This document shows, piece by piece, positions 52,311 through 61,425 of a stretch of DNA of 64,000 nucleotides (the first letter of the stretch is position 1; each line of letters starts with the position of its first letter). Source of the DNA: Martinezella miluonensis (GTDB taxonomy: Bacteria; Pseudomonadota; Alphaproteobacteria; Rhizobiales; Rhizobiaceae); assembly GCF_900094545.1 (NCBI RefSeq), contig NZ_FMAH01000021.1, forward strand, positions 1 through 64,000, read 5' to 3'. The notes under the pieces are model-generated. The model saw nothing but the letters and a program-made list of their open reading frames with translations. It searched no databases and was not told the DNA's origin. A program made the position numbers and the translations under genes.

Positions 52311-54329
52311 CTAGAGGTGTTCGCCCGAAAGCCGCTTGCGGTGCAGCTCCTCGGCATTCGGCAGCGCGTCCTTTGGCAGGCCGAACACCTGTCCAGGCAG
52401 GATTCGGTCCGGATTGTTGATCTTGTCCTCGTTGGCAAGATAGATCGTCGTGTAGCGCACGCCGGCGCCATAGATGCGGCGTGAAATCTGCCAGAGCGTA
52501 TCGCCGCGACGGATGATCACCGCATTGGCATCCTGCGCCAGCGGCGCCTGCTCCAGCGTCTTCGGGGCGTTATCCTTGGACGAGACCTCCGTGTTCGGCT
52601 GTGCTGGCGCGGTGACCGCCGCGATCAATTCTTCGAGGCCAGGCAGTGCAGCTCCGACCGATTTTGCATCCCTCGGCAGAGCCTGCAGCGCGCTCAGCGC
52701 CTTGGCGGCAGCCCTTCCGGCGTCGGCCGCGGCCTTCTTCAGCTCGGCAGTCGCATTGATCGACGGGCGGAACTCCGAAAGCGATTTCAGCGCGATTTCG
52801 GTGCCGGACCGGGCGGCGGCAAGCTGTTCCGCATTCGGCTGTTTGCCGTCGGTGAAGAGACCCTTCAGCAGCGCGAAGGCCCTGCCGGCACTTTCCCTCA
52901 GCTTGGCAAGTTCGCCTTCGTCCAGCGGCACCATGTTCGCTGATGCCGATTGCGTTTGCGCGTTGGCGGCCGGCGTCTGCGCGGCAACCGTCACCTGGTT
53001 GCCCTCCGGACGCGTGAAGTTGACGTTGGCGCGCACGATGACCTTTCCTGCATCATCGAGCACGTCGACGCGGATCTTGTGGTCGCCAACGCTGAGAGGC
53101 ATCACGCCGTCGACGACGAAATGGCCGTCTGCGCCGGCAGCGGCCTCACCGATCAGCTTGTCGTCGGCATAGCCGCGTACAGTGGCATTCGGCCTCGTGG
53201 TGCCGGCGACGAAGATATGGTCTCCTTCGATTTCAACGGCATTGACCATGACTTCCGGCTGTTCGTCCGTCTTCGTAGTGACGGCAGGGTTTGCGGATGC
53301 AACGACTGAACCCTGTTGCTGCGTCTTGGCGTCGGAGGCCGATGCAGCATTGCCCTGAGCGTTGGCTGCCGGTGCGTTCTCTTCAGCGGAGGTTACGCGG
53401 CTCTGCTTGGCCGAGGGCGCGGCAATGATGCGGCTCGCAGCGCCCGGCTTCGAGACCATGGCAAGAAGCTGTGTGGAATCGTCTTTCGGCACCGAGATGG
53501 TGGCGACATCCTCGGAGTTGACGACCTTGCCGTCCTTGCCGGTGGCGCGCAGCACCAGCTCATGATCGCCGGGCGGCAAAGGGTTGTCGAGCACGGCAGC
53601 GAAGTCGCCGCTGGGGCCGACCTTGATCGTGGTAACGACCTTTTCGCCGTCGACGATCTCAAGCTTGGCATTCGGTTCGGCCGTGCCGGCAATCACGGTG
53701 GAGCCGTTCGGTTCCACGCGCAGCACGTCAAATGAAGGGATGGAAGACCTTGCTGCCGCGGTCTGCGGTGCCGTTTGGCCGGTCAGCGCCGCCAATGCCT
53801 TGTCGATCGCGCTGCTTGCGTCGGCTGCGTTGTCGGGCAGGGATTGAACAATGGCAAGCGCCTTGCCTGCGCCGTCCTGCACCTTCTTCACGAGGCCCGT
53901 TGCCGTGGCATCGGTTCCCTCGGGAAGCGCAAAGGCGGCGATCGATTGCAGTGCCGTGATCGCCTTCGTCTTCGCGGCCGCGAAAACATCCTGGCTCGGC
54001 GTGCTGCCATCCTTGAACAGCGCCTTGAGATCGACGAGCGATGTTGCCGCCGCGCCGGTCAGATCGGTCAGCTTCTTGGCAAGATCAGCGGTATTGACCG
54101 CATTCGATACGGCATTCTGCGTTGCCTGGGTCGACTTCTGCGCCGTCTCGCCAGCCTTCTGCGCATTCTCCTCGATGGTGTTTTTCACCGTATTGCCGGC
54201 TTGATTGACGACATCGCCGATCGGGTTCTTGCTGCCGTTGATGCGCGGCATCACGAAAAAGACCATCAACACGGTGGCAATTACCAACACCAACAGAGCC
54301 AGCCAACCGGCACGGTTCTTCATCATCAT
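52311..54329 (-). CDS. LysM protein with duplicated helical and Ig-like modules
   Basis: 672 residues. A membrane anchor (8-28) precedes an Ala-rich helical module A (about 93-185), an Ig-like module A (about 205-280), an Ala/Gln linker, an Ig-like module B (about 362-440), helical module B (about 470-575) and one C-terminal LysM (603-653; VIIRRGDTLWQISRRIYGAG). The two helical modules are related: LKALFKDGSTPSQDVFAAAK and LKGLFTDGKQPNAEQLAAAR. The order helix-Ig / Ig-helix suggests internal duplication. LysM should bind peptidoglycan in the periplasm. GGAG precedes the first ATG. Confidence 0.85.
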   Translation of the reverse strand: MMMKNRAGWLALLVLVIATVLMVFFVMPRINGSKNPIGDVVNQAGNTVKNTIEENAQKAGETAQKSTQATQNAVSNAVNTADLAKKLTDLTGAAATSLVDLKALFKDGSTPSQDVFAAAKTKAITALQSIAAFALPEGTDATATGLVKKVQDGAGKALAIVQSLPDNAADASSAIDKALAALTGQTAPQTAAARSSIPSFDVLRVEPNGSTVIAGTAEPNAKLEIVDGEKVVTTIKVGPSGDFAAVLDNPLPPGDHELVLRATGKDGKVVNSEDVATISVPKDDSTQLLAMVSKPGAASRIIAAPSAKQSRVTSAEENAPAANAQGNAASASDAKTQQQGSVVASANPAVTTKTDEQPEVMVNAVEIEGDHIFVAGTTRPNATVRGYADDKLIGEAAAGADGHFVVDGVMPLSVGDHKIRVDVLDDAGKVIVRANVNFTRPEGNQVTVAAQTPAANAQTQSASANMVPLDEGELAKLRESAGRAFALLKGLFTDGKQPNAEQLAAARSGTEIALKSLSEFRPSINATAELKKAAADAGRAAAKALSALQALPRDAKSVGAALPGLEELIAAVTAPAQPNTEVSSKDNAPKTLEQAPLAQDANAVIIRRGDTLWQISRRIYGAGVRYTTIYLANEDKINNPDRILPGQVFGLPKDALPNAEELHRKRLSGEHL

Positions 54330-54481
54330 TCATCTCCACGCGGCGCAGTCGTCGCAACTCCTGAAATTGCTAGCGATTTCGCCTGCTTTTACAAGCTTTC
54401 TCAGCCATTTTCGCATGTTCGGGCACAAGTTTTCCTTCGAAAATTCTTGACTGAGCATCTGCAGCATAGTTGTTTGCTTTC

Positions 54482-55105
54482 ATGACTGACGATTCTGCGC
54501 CAATTCGATCCATCTGCGTTTATTGCGGCTCAAGGCCGGGGCGCGATTCTTCCTACATGGCTGCCGGCCGCGAGCTGGGCAAAAGCATAGCCGAGAACGG
54601 CTTGCGCCTGATCTATGGCGGCGGGACCAAGGGCATCATGGGCGCTGTCGCAAGCGGCGTGCTCTCACATGGCGGCCAGGTCACCGGCATCATCCCGGAG
54701 TTTCTCGTCGATATGGAAGCGACGCGCCATTCGCTCGGTCAATTGGACGAGCTCATCATAACGCCTGATATGCATGCGCGCAAACACGGCATGTTCGAGC
54801 GCGCAGATGCTTTCGTGGCGATGCCGGGCGGCATCGGCACGCTGGAGGAGATCGTCGAGATCATGACCTGGGGTCAACTCGGCCGTCATGAGAAGCCGAT
54901 GGTCTTCGCCAATATCAACGGCTTCTGGGACCCGATGATGGAACTCATCCGTCACATGACGGAAGAGGGCTTTGTTCACACGGCCCATCGCGTCCAGCCG
55001 CTGGTCATCGACAAGGTGGACGATATCATCCCGGCCATCCGCAAGCACGCCGCTGAGGCGCGCGGCGACCGCGGCGGCGAAGAAGCCGTCATTTCCAAAC
55101 TCTGA
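54482..55105 (+). CDS. LOG-family protein (cytokinin-activating-enzyme-like)
   Basis: 207 residues. PGGIGTLEE is the LOG signature, with a nucleotide-binding fold YGGGTKGIMGAVA. LOG proteins release cytokinin free base from the riboside 5'-monophosphate; most bacterial members have other or unknown substrates and were once called lysine decarboxylases. ATG at 54482 is preferred to a TTG at 54470. It is divergent from the LysM gene and ends 5 bp before a RIME-like repeat. Confidence 0.9.
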   Translation: MTDDSAPIRSICVYCGSRPGRDSSYMAAGRELGKSIAENGLRLIYGGGTKGIMGAVASGVLSHGGQVTGIIPEFLVDMEATRHSLGQLDELIITPDMHARKHGMFERADAFVAMPGGIGTLEEIVEIMTWGQLGRHEKPMVFANINGFWDPMMELIRHMTEEGFVHTAHRVQPLVIDKVDDIIPAIRKHAAEARGDRGGEEAVISKL

Positions 55106-55110
55106 TTAAT

Positions 55111-55215
55111 ACATGTCGCGCAGAACCGTGCAGCGGTCTTGCGATAACGACATGTGCAGAACTAAACAGCCGAGCGCGCGAAGCGACTCTGAAAGATCGC
55201 GATGCGCTTTAGCGA
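55111..55215. repeat. RIME-like intergenic mosaic element (copy 2)
   Basis: 105 bp. ACATGTCG (55111-55118) and CGACATGT (55148-55155) arms flank a CAGAACCGTGCAGCGGTCTTG core, and a second palindrome region ends in GAAAGATCGCGATGCGCTTTA. It aligns along its length with the reverse complement of 43406-43511. It sits between convergent LOG and rarD genes, so it can also act as a shared 3' hairpin. Confidence 0.8.
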
Positions 55216-55236
55216 TTTGATAACCATATCGGTCCG

Positions 55237-56148
55237 TTAGCGGTCTTTGCTCTGACGCAGCATCGACCAGCTGTAGAGCACGAGCCCGGCCCAGATCAGC
55301 GAAAAAGCGATCATCTGCGTCGATCCGAAGGGTTCCTTGAACAGGAAGACGGCAATCAGGAAGACCATCGTCGGCACGATGTACTGCATGATGCCGATGG
55401 TCGACAATCTGAGGAGCTTTGCGCCGTTCGCAAAAATCATCAGCGGCAGCGCCGTCACCAGCCCGCAGCCAAGGAGAAGGGCGGTATCCGACAGGCCGGT
55501 CTGATACAGATGGCCTTCGCCGCGCATCTCCAGGTAGATGATATAGAGCGTTGCGGGAATGCAGAGCAGCAGCACCTCGATGAAGAAGCCCTGATTGGCG
55601 CCGACGGGCAGCGTCTTGCGGAAAAAGGCGTAGAAGCCCCAGGAGAAGGTCAGCGACAGCGCGACCCAGGGCAGGGTGCCGGCTTTGATGGTCAGGATGA
55701 CGACCGCAACCGCGGCAAGGCCGATCGCGACGATCTGCACCGGCGCCAGTCTTTCCTTCAGGAGTAGGGCGCCGAGCGCGATGCTGAACAGCGGATTGAT
55801 GAAGTAGCCGAGCGCCGCATCCAGTGAATGTCCGGCGCCGATCGCCCAGACATAGGTTCCCCAATTGATCGTGACGAGCGTCGCGGTCAGCGACGCCATG
55901 GCAATCGTGCGCGGATTGCGAAACGCCGCCCTCACGTCACGCATGCCGCCAAGGGCCAGCAGCACGGCGCCGGCAACCGGGACGGACCAGAAGATGCGGT
56001 GAGCGATGACTTCCATGGCCGGAATATGCGCCAGGGCTTTCATGTAGAGCGGCAGGATACCCCAGAAGAGGTAGGCCGTCATCGCGTAGCCGAAGCCACG
56101 GATGCCGTCGTTGTTCTTGATTTCCGGTGTGACCGCATCGGTGGCCAT
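55237..56148 (-). CDS. rarD: RarD-type EamA transporter
   Basis: 303 residues with about ten membrane helices and two EamA repeats. The conserved TAYLFWGILPLYMKAL start and INWGTYVWAIGAGHSLDAAL block match the RarD (chloramphenicol-sensitive) group of the drug/metabolite transporter superfamily. Substrate unknown. ATG at 56148 and 56163 are both possible; the former has a better-spaced GGGA. Confidence 0.9.
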   Translation of the reverse strand: MATDAVTPEIKNNDGIRGFGYAMTAYLFWGILPLYMKALAHIPAMEVIAHRIFWSVPVAGAVLLALGGMRDVRAAFRNPRTIAMASLTATLVTINWGTYVWAIGAGHSLDAALGYFINPLFSIALGALLLKERLAPVQIVAIGLAAVAVVILTIKAGTLPWVALSLTFSWGFYAFFRKTLPVGANQGFFIEVLLLCIPATLYIIYLEMRGEGHLYQTGLSDTALLLGCGLVTALPLMIFANGAKLLRLSTIGIMQYIVPTMVFLIAVFLFKEPFGSTQMIAFSLIWAGLVLYSWSMLRQSKDR

Positions 56149-56256
56149 GAATTTTCCCGTCATTCCTTGTTATTTGAGACGGGATTACTCCAACGCGCGT
56201 CGCATGGCCAATTCATTTCCTTGACGGCATCGTCAAGCTTTTTGATAGCCGGCGGA

Positions 56257-57873
56257 TCACTCCGCCGCGATCTTGCCCGCCATATGCCGGTTCTTCATCA
56301 GCTTGTAGATGACGGAATCCATCAGCGCCTGGAACGACGCATCGATGATGTTTTCGGACACGCCGACCGTCCACCAGCGCACGCCGTCGCTATCGGTGGA
56401 CTCGATAAGGACGCGGGTTATGGCCTCGGTGCCGCCGTTGAGGATGCGCACCTTGAAGTCGGCCAGTTCCAGATCGTCGATCTCGTGCTGGTACTTGCCG
56501 AAATTCTTGCGCAGCGCCAGGTCGAGCGCGTTGACCGGGCCATCCCCTTCGGCAACCGACATGATGGTCTGGCCGTCGATGATGATCTTGACCACCGCTT
56601 CCGAGACGATCTTCACCCGGCCATGGGAATCGAAGCGGCGCTCGACCATGACGCGGAAGCCGTCGATCGCAAAGAATTCGGGGATGGTGCCGAGCGTGCG
56701 GCGCGCCAGCAGCTCGAAGCTCGCATCCGCGCCTTCATAGGCATAGCCCGTCGCTTCGCGCTCCTTGACGATCTGGATGAGCTGATCGAGCTTGGGATCG
56801 TCCTTGCCGACCTCGATGCCGCGCCGCTTCAGCGCGTTGATGAAGTTCGACTTTCCGCCTTGGTCGGAAACCATGACCTTACGGAAATTACCGACGCTTT
56901 CCGGCGTCACATGCTCGTATGTGCGGGGGTCCTTGAGCAGCGCAGACGCATGAATGCCGGCCTTGGTCGCGAAGGCGGATGCGCCGACATAGGGCGCCTG
57001 GTGGTCGGGCGAGCGGTTCAGCAACTCGTCAAAGGCGTGCGAAAGGCCGGTCAAGCCCACCAGCCGCTCGGTATCGATCGTCGTTTCGAAGCGTTCGCTA
57101 TAGGCCCGCTTCAACGCCAGCGTCGGGATCAGCGTGATCAGGTTGGCATTGCCGCAGCGTTCGCCGATGCCGTTCAGCGTGCCCTGGATCTGCCGCACGC
57201 CGGCTTCGACTGCGGCAAGCGAATTGGCAACCGCTTGGCCGGTGTCGTTATGGGCGTGGATGCCAAGACAGTGGCCGGGAACGCCGCAGGCGATGACGGC
57301 CTCGACGATGGCGCGGATTTCCGGCGGCTGCGTACCGCCATTGGTGTCGCAGAGCACGACCCAGCGCGCGCCCGCATCATAGGCCGTCTTGGCGCAGGCA
57401 AGCGCATAGGCCGGATTGGCCTTGTAGCCGTCGAAGAAGTGTTCGCAGTCGACCAGGGCTTCCTTGCCGGCGCCCACAGCCGCCTTGACGCTCTCGGCGA
57501 TGCTTTCGAGATTCTCCTCGTTGGAGCAGCCGAGGGCGACCTTGACATGATAGTCCCAGCTTTTGGCCACGAAACAGATCGCGTCGGCCTTTGCCTGCAG
57601 CAGGCTGGCTAGACCGGGATCGTTGGAGGCAGAGACACCGGCGCGCTTGGTCATGCCGAAGGCGACGAAAGAGGCCGATTTCGTGCGCTTCTGTTCGAAG
57701 AAGGCCGTATCGGTCGGGTTGGCGCCGGGATAGCCGCCTTCGACGTAATCCAGGCCGAACTCGTCCAGCATGGTGGCGATGGCAATCTTGTCCTCGACCG
57801 AAAAATCGATGCCGGGCGTCTGCTGGCCGTCGCGGAGCGTCGTGTCGAAGAGATAGATTTTTTCGCGTGTCAT
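56257..57873 (-). CDS. cimA: Citramalate synthase CimA
   Basis: 538 residues. The N-terminal HMGL-like TIM barrel has FDTTLRDGQQTPG (metal-binding Asp and catalytic Arg) and IGERCGNANL, and the C-terminal LeuA-type dimer/regulatory domain carries DGQTIMSVAEGDGPVNAL. It condenses pyruvate with acetyl-CoA to citramalate for threonine-independent isoleucine synthesis. GGAGGAAACAGT precedes the ATG at 57873; the upstream ATG at 57936 adds a leader without support. Confidence 0.92.
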   Translation of the reverse strand: MTREKIYLFDTTLRDGQQTPGIDFSVEDKIAIATMLDEFGLDYVEGGYPGANPTDTAFFEQKRTKSASFVAFGMTKRAGVSASNDPGLASLLQAKADAICFVAKSWDYHVKVALGCSNEENLESIAESVKAAVGAGKEALVDCEHFFDGYKANPAYALACAKTAYDAGARWVVLCDTNGGTQPPEIRAIVEAVIACGVPGHCLGIHAHNDTGQAVANSLAAVEAGVRQIQGTLNGIGERCGNANLITLIPTLALKRAYSERFETTIDTERLVGLTGLSHAFDELLNRSPDHQAPYVGASAFATKAGIHASALLKDPRTYEHVTPESVGNFRKVMVSDQGGKSNFINALKRRGIEVGKDDPKLDQLIQIVKEREATGYAYEGADASFELLARRTLGTIPEFFAIDGFRVMVERRFDSHGRVKIVSEAVVKIIIDGQTIMSVAEGDGPVNALDLALRKNFGKYQHEIDDLELADFKVRILNGGTEAITRVLIESTDSDGVRWWTVGVSENIIDASFQALMDSVIYKLMKNRHMAGKIAAE

Positions 57874-57919
57874 ACTGTTTCCTCCGGCGAACCGGCTTTT
57901 GATATTGAGGTGCCCGGCT

Positions 57920-58048
57920 CTAGGCTTTTCCTGCAAACTTGTAGGTCGCGCCGATGAGCCGATCCAGAATGCGGGGCTCCGAGTAGGCGTACTCCGCGCC
58001 TTCGATCAGGCGGCACTCCGTCTTCGGCCAGGCCCTGTGCAGTCCCCG
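57920..58048 (-). pseudogene. Remnant of a proline iminopeptidase gene
   Basis: On the minus strand, after a TGA at 58049 reading KYDRGLHRAWPKTECRLIEG, the frame continues AEYAYSEPRILDRLIGATYK to a TAG at 57920-57922, about 44 codons with no start. HRAWP and YSEPxILDxLIxAT are the C-terminal end of proline iminopeptidases. The family has GAGHAYSEP with the catalytic His; here it is GAEYAYSEP, so the His has been lost. The rest of the gene is missing, its place being taken by the Gfa-type gene. Confidence 0.7.
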
Positions 58049-58049
58049 G

Positions 58050-58526
58050 TCATATTTTCAGACCACCCGCCGGCCAGGCATCCGTGTCGTGATCGGGATG
58101 CTGGAAGGAAATGACCTGCTCCTGCCGGGCATAGAAATCCGGATCCTGAAGGACGGGCTTTTCGAAGATGGTCTCCACCCAGGGCAGGCGATTGGCATGG
58201 TTGACCTGGATCTGCGGGGCAAGATCGTCGCGCACGTCGAAGGCGCCGATGGCGATTTCAACGCCGCCCGGATGACGGTAGGTCAGCGGCGTGCCGCAAT
58301 TCCTGCAGAAGCCGCGGTCGATATTGGCGGAGGATTGGAAATAGGTCGGCTCGCCGCGCGTCCATTCCAGGCCTTCATCCGGCGCGGTCACCAGCGCGGA
58401 GAAGAAGCTGCCGAACTGTTTCTGGCACATGCGGCAATGGCAGATCGACGGACGTCCGAGTTGACCACGAATGCGGAACCGCACCGCGCCGCATTGGCAT
58501 CCTCCGCTTCTGGTGATTTCACTCAT
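58050..58526 (-). CDS. GFA-family zinc-binding protein (copy 1)
   Basis: 158 residues. Zn-binding cysteines: [20 protein letters not shown] and FCRNCGTPL, the full set of the glutathione-dependent formaldehyde-activating (GFA) fold. Many members are of unknown substrate. GAGGAG lies before the ATG. Its start overlaps the end of copy 2 by eight bases; the two share the fold but only moderate identity. Confidence 0.88.
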   Translation of the reverse strand: MSEITRSGGCQCGAVRFRIRGQLGRPSICHCRMCQKQFGSFFSALVTAPDEGLEWTRGEPTYFQSSANIDRGFCRNCGTPLTYRHPGGVEIAIGAFDVRDDLAPQIQVNHANRLPWVETIFEKPVLQDPDFYARQEQVISFQHPDHDTDAWPAGGLKI

Positions 58527-59001
58527 GGCGCTTCTCCTCTGGCCAGCTTGAGGTATCGTGATCCGGATGCTGATACGACACAACTTCGAGCACGAAGGGT
58601 GCCTGCTCCGCATCTTCTTCCGTCCTGTGTCCCGGCAGCAGATGCAGTCGGTCGACGAAATCGATCTTGGCTTCCGTGCCATATTGCACGACGGGCGGCA
58701 GCTTCGAAGGGTCGTCGAAGGCGCCTGCCGCCACGGCAATGCCATCCGGCGCTTCATAGGTCAGCGGCGTTCCGCAATCTGCGCAAAAGCCGCGCTTCAC
58801 ATGGTTGGACGATTGAAACGTCTTCCTCTCGCCGCGTGTCCATGCAAGCGCGGCGCCGCGCGTCGAGACCAGCGGCGCATAATAGGCGCCGAAGGCCTTC
58901 TGGCACATGCGGCAATGACAGATCGACGCATCCTTCAATTCGCCCTGCACTTGGAAGCGAACCGCGCCGCACTGGCAGCCGCCGGTGTAAGTCAGGCTCA
59001 C
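58519..59001 (-). CDS. GFA-family zinc-binding protein (copy 2)
   Basis: 160 residues. [25 protein letters not shown] and FCADCGTPL give the GFA zinc sites, and a C-terminal [13 protein letters not shown] motif is shared with copy 1 (FQHPDHDTDAWP). The ATG overlaps the cysS stop (ATGA), and its end overlaps the copy 1 start, so cysS, copy 2 and copy 1 are probably translated together. Confidence 0.88.
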   Translation of the reverse strand: MSLTYTGGCQCGAVRFQVQGELKDASICHCRMCQKAFGAYYAPLVSTRGAALAWTRGERKTFQSSNHVKRGFCADCGTPLTYEAPDGIAVAAGAFDDPSKLPPVVQYGTEAKIDFVDRLHLLPGHRTEEDAEQAPFVLEVVSYQHPDHDTSSWPEEKRHE

Positions 59002-60389
59002 CGCTTGATCTCCCAGCTCGTCGTTCGCTCGCCCGTAGCCGGATCCTTGCCATCCTTCAACTGAATGCCTTCAGCCAAAAGTGCATCGCGAAGCTTGTCG
59101 GCTTCAGCGAAGTTCTTGGCTTTGAGTAACTCCAGACGTTGGCGCACCTTGGCATCGATCTCATTGACAACAGCTTCGTCGACCTCCGCCTTCTTCGGCA
59201 GCAGGCCGAGAAGGTTGGCGCTGGCGGCGAAGGTGGGAAGGAGGCTGGCGTCGGCGTTGGCCGCTTGCGCCAGTGCATGCAGTGCCTGAATGGCGGCAAC
59301 GGTGTTCAGATCGTCCCCGAGGGCGGAAAGAACCGTCGGATCCGGCGAGGCATCGCTAACGTCAGCCGCGGGCCATTTGGCAATCAGCCGCTCCGCTTCC
59401 TCGAGGCGCTTCACCGAGAAGTCGATCGGCTCGCGATAATGCGTCATCAGCATGGCAAGCCGCAGCACTTCGCCCGGCCATGTTCGGCCACCGAGTTTGT
59501 CCGTCTGCAGCAGCTCGTAGATGGTGACGAAATTGCCTTCCGATTTCGACATCTTGCGGCCTTCGACCTGCACGAAGCCGTTATGCATCCAGATATTCGC
59601 CATCGCATGCGTACCATATGCGCAACGTGACTGGGCGATTTCATTTTCATGGTGCGGGAAGATCAGATCCAGCCCGCCGCCATGAATATCGAAGACATCG
59701 CCGAGGTAGCGGCCGCTCATGGCCGAGCATTCTATATGCCAGCCCGGACGGCCGCGGCCCCAGGGGCTTTCCCAGCCGGGTTCGTTCTCGTCGGACAGCT
59801 TCCACAGCACGAAATCGCCAGGGCTCTTCTTGTGCTCGTCGACCGCAACGCGGGCGCCCGCCTGCTGCTCATCGAGATTGCGCTTCGATAGCTGGCCGTA
59901 ATCGGCCATCGACTTCGTATCGAACAGCACTTCGCCGGCCGCCCGATAGGCATGGCCCTTGGCGATCAGCGTCTCGATGATCACAATCATCTCAGCGATA
60001 CTGTCGGTCGCCCGCGGCTGCACCGTCGGCTCCAGGCAGCCGAGAGCTGTGGTGTCCTCGCGATACTGCCGCTCGGTCTTTTCCGTCACCAGCCGGATCG
60101 CCTCGTTCAGTGGCAGGTCAGGTTGATCACGCAGCGCACGCGCGTTGATCTTGTCATCGAGATCGGTGATGTTGCGGACATAGGTGACTTGGCTTTCGCC
60201 ATAGGTCTGCCGCAGCAGCCGGAACAGAACGTCGAAGACGATGGCCGGGCGGGCATTGCCGATATGAGCGAAGTCATAGACCGTGGGGCCGCAGACATAC
60301 ATGCGGACATTGTTGCGGTCGATCGGCTGGAATTCGACCTTTTCGCGCGTCAGCGTGTTGTAGAACTTCAGTTGCGGCTCGGCGGCCAT
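58998..60389 (-). CDS. cysS: Cysteinyl-tRNA synthetase CysS
   Basis: 463 residues, class I synthetase. FAHIGNARP is the HIGH motif (HIGN variant), KMSKSEGN the KMSKS loop. Zinc ligands are in [19 protein letters not shown] and [13 protein letters not shown] at 60389 is supported by GGGAGAG; the ORF's upstream ATG is not. Four bases overlap the downstream GFA gene. Confidence 0.96.
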   Translation of the reverse strand: MAAEPQLKFYNTLTREKVEFQPIDRNNVRMYVCGPTVYDFAHIGNARPAIVFDVLFRLLRQTYGESQVTYVRNITDLDDKINARALRDQPDLPLNEAIRLVTEKTERQYREDTTALGCLEPTVQPRATDSIAEMIVIIETLIAKGHAYRAAGEVLFDTKSMADYGQLSKRNLDEQQAGARVAVDEHKKSPGDFVLWKLSDENEPGWESPWGRGRPGWHIECSAMSGRYLGDVFDIHGGGLDLIFPHHENEIAQSRCAYGTHAMANIWMHNGFVQVEGRKMSKSEGNFVTIYELLQTDKLGGRTWPGEVLRLAMLMTHYREPIDFSVKRLEEAERLIAKWPAADVSDASPDPTVLSALGDDLNTVAAIQALHALAQAANADASLLPTFAASANLLGLLPKKAEVDEAVVNEIDAKVRQRLELLKAKNFAEADKLRDALLAEGIQLKDGKDPATGERTTSWEIKR

Positions 60390-60585
60390 GTCACTCTCCC
60401 AAGGCATAAATCCGAAAAAATACCGTCACCGGCAGGCCGGACGTTTGTCATCTTGGATTTTGGGAGACGAAAACGGCCAGGCCAGCGAAACGCTAGCGAA
60501 TAATCTTCCGGCAGTTAATGCAGATAACCGTTTTCATGGGCGGCTTTATCGCGCGCCGAAAGAATTTGGTCAAGTGGGGAGGAGG

Positions 60586-60614
60586 CCTCTCCCGTATGGG
60601 GAGAGGGTGTTTTT
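60586..60614. terminator. Hairpin between the short-chain dehydrogenase and cysS
   Basis: CCTCTCCC (60586-60593) and GGGGAGAGG (60598-60606) form a stem, with TTTTTT on the + strand side. On the minus strand it follows the dehydrogenase stop but lacks the U-run. Stem sequences of this kind recur in rhizobial intergenic regions. Confidence 0.5.
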
Positions 60615-61354
60615 TATTCCGGCATCCGATAGTCGACGAGCCTGTTCTCGCGCACGACGAAGAGCTTGCCGGTTTCGGTGACATCGGGGCCGACGAGCGG
60701 CAGGATTGCCTGGGCGACCTCGCGGGGGTGCGGCAGCGTCTCCGGATCTTCGCCGGGCATGGCCTGGGCGCGCATGGCGGTGCGGGTGGCGCCCGGATCG
60801 ACGCTGGTGATGCGCAGCGGCGTGCTCTGCGTCTCCCCGGCCCAGGTGCGGGCCAGCGCCTCGACGGCGGCCTTGGATGCGGAGTAAGGCCCCCAGAAAG
60901 GCCGGCAGCGATGGGCGGCGGCCGAAGAAAGGATGACGGCGCGTCCCGCATCGGAGCGCATCAGCAGCGGCTCGACGGAGCGGATCAACCGCCAGGTGGC
61001 GGTGACGTTGATGGTCATCACCTTTTCGAAGACCTTGGCCTCGACATGGCCGATCGGCGAGATCACGCCGAGCACGCCGGCATTGGCAACGAGGATATCG
61101 AGCTTGCCCCAGCGTTCGAAGATCGAACCGCCGAGCGCATCGATGGCGTTCATGTCGGCAAGGTCGAAGGGCACGAGCGTTGCAGACCCACCGGCGGCCT
61201 TGATGGCGTCGTCCAGCTCCTCAAGTCCGCCGACCGTGCGGGCGCAAGCGATCACATGCGCGCCGGCCTTGGCGAGTTCCAGTGCCGTGAAATGGCCGAT
61301 ACCGCGCGACGCGCCGGTGACGAGGGCGATCTTGTCCTTGAGGTTGACGCTCAT
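60614..61354 (-). CDS. Short-chain dehydrogenase/reductase
   Basis: 246 residues, classical SDR. TGASRGIGHF (coenzyme motif), NAG (structural), SSAA with the catalytic Ser, and YSASKAAVE (catalytic Tyr and Lys) are all present. The Arg in TGASRG fits NADP preference. Substrate unknown. It lies between purF and cysS on the same strand. Confidence 0.9.
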   Translation of the reverse strand: MSVNLKDKIALVTGASRGIGHFTALELAKAGAHVIACARTVGGLEELDDAIKAAGGSATLVPFDLADMNAIDALGGSIFERWGKLDILVANAGVLGVISPIGHVEAKVFEKVMTINVTATWRLIRSVEPLLMRSDAGRAVILSSAAAHRCRPFWGPYSASKAAVEALARTWAGETQSTPLRITSVDPGATRTAMRAQAMPGEDPETLPHPREVAQAILPLVGPDVTETGKLFVVRENRLVDYRMPE

Positions 61355-61425
61355 GCTGTCTTGATCCGAATGCTATGGGGAGGAAAGGGGCGAAAAAGCG
61401 CCCCCTTGTCAGCCGTTACCGCGGG

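Noticed and set aside
55828..57612. 594-codon open frame antisense to cimA and rarD
   Set aside because: Spans two real genes on the other strand and shows no family motifs.
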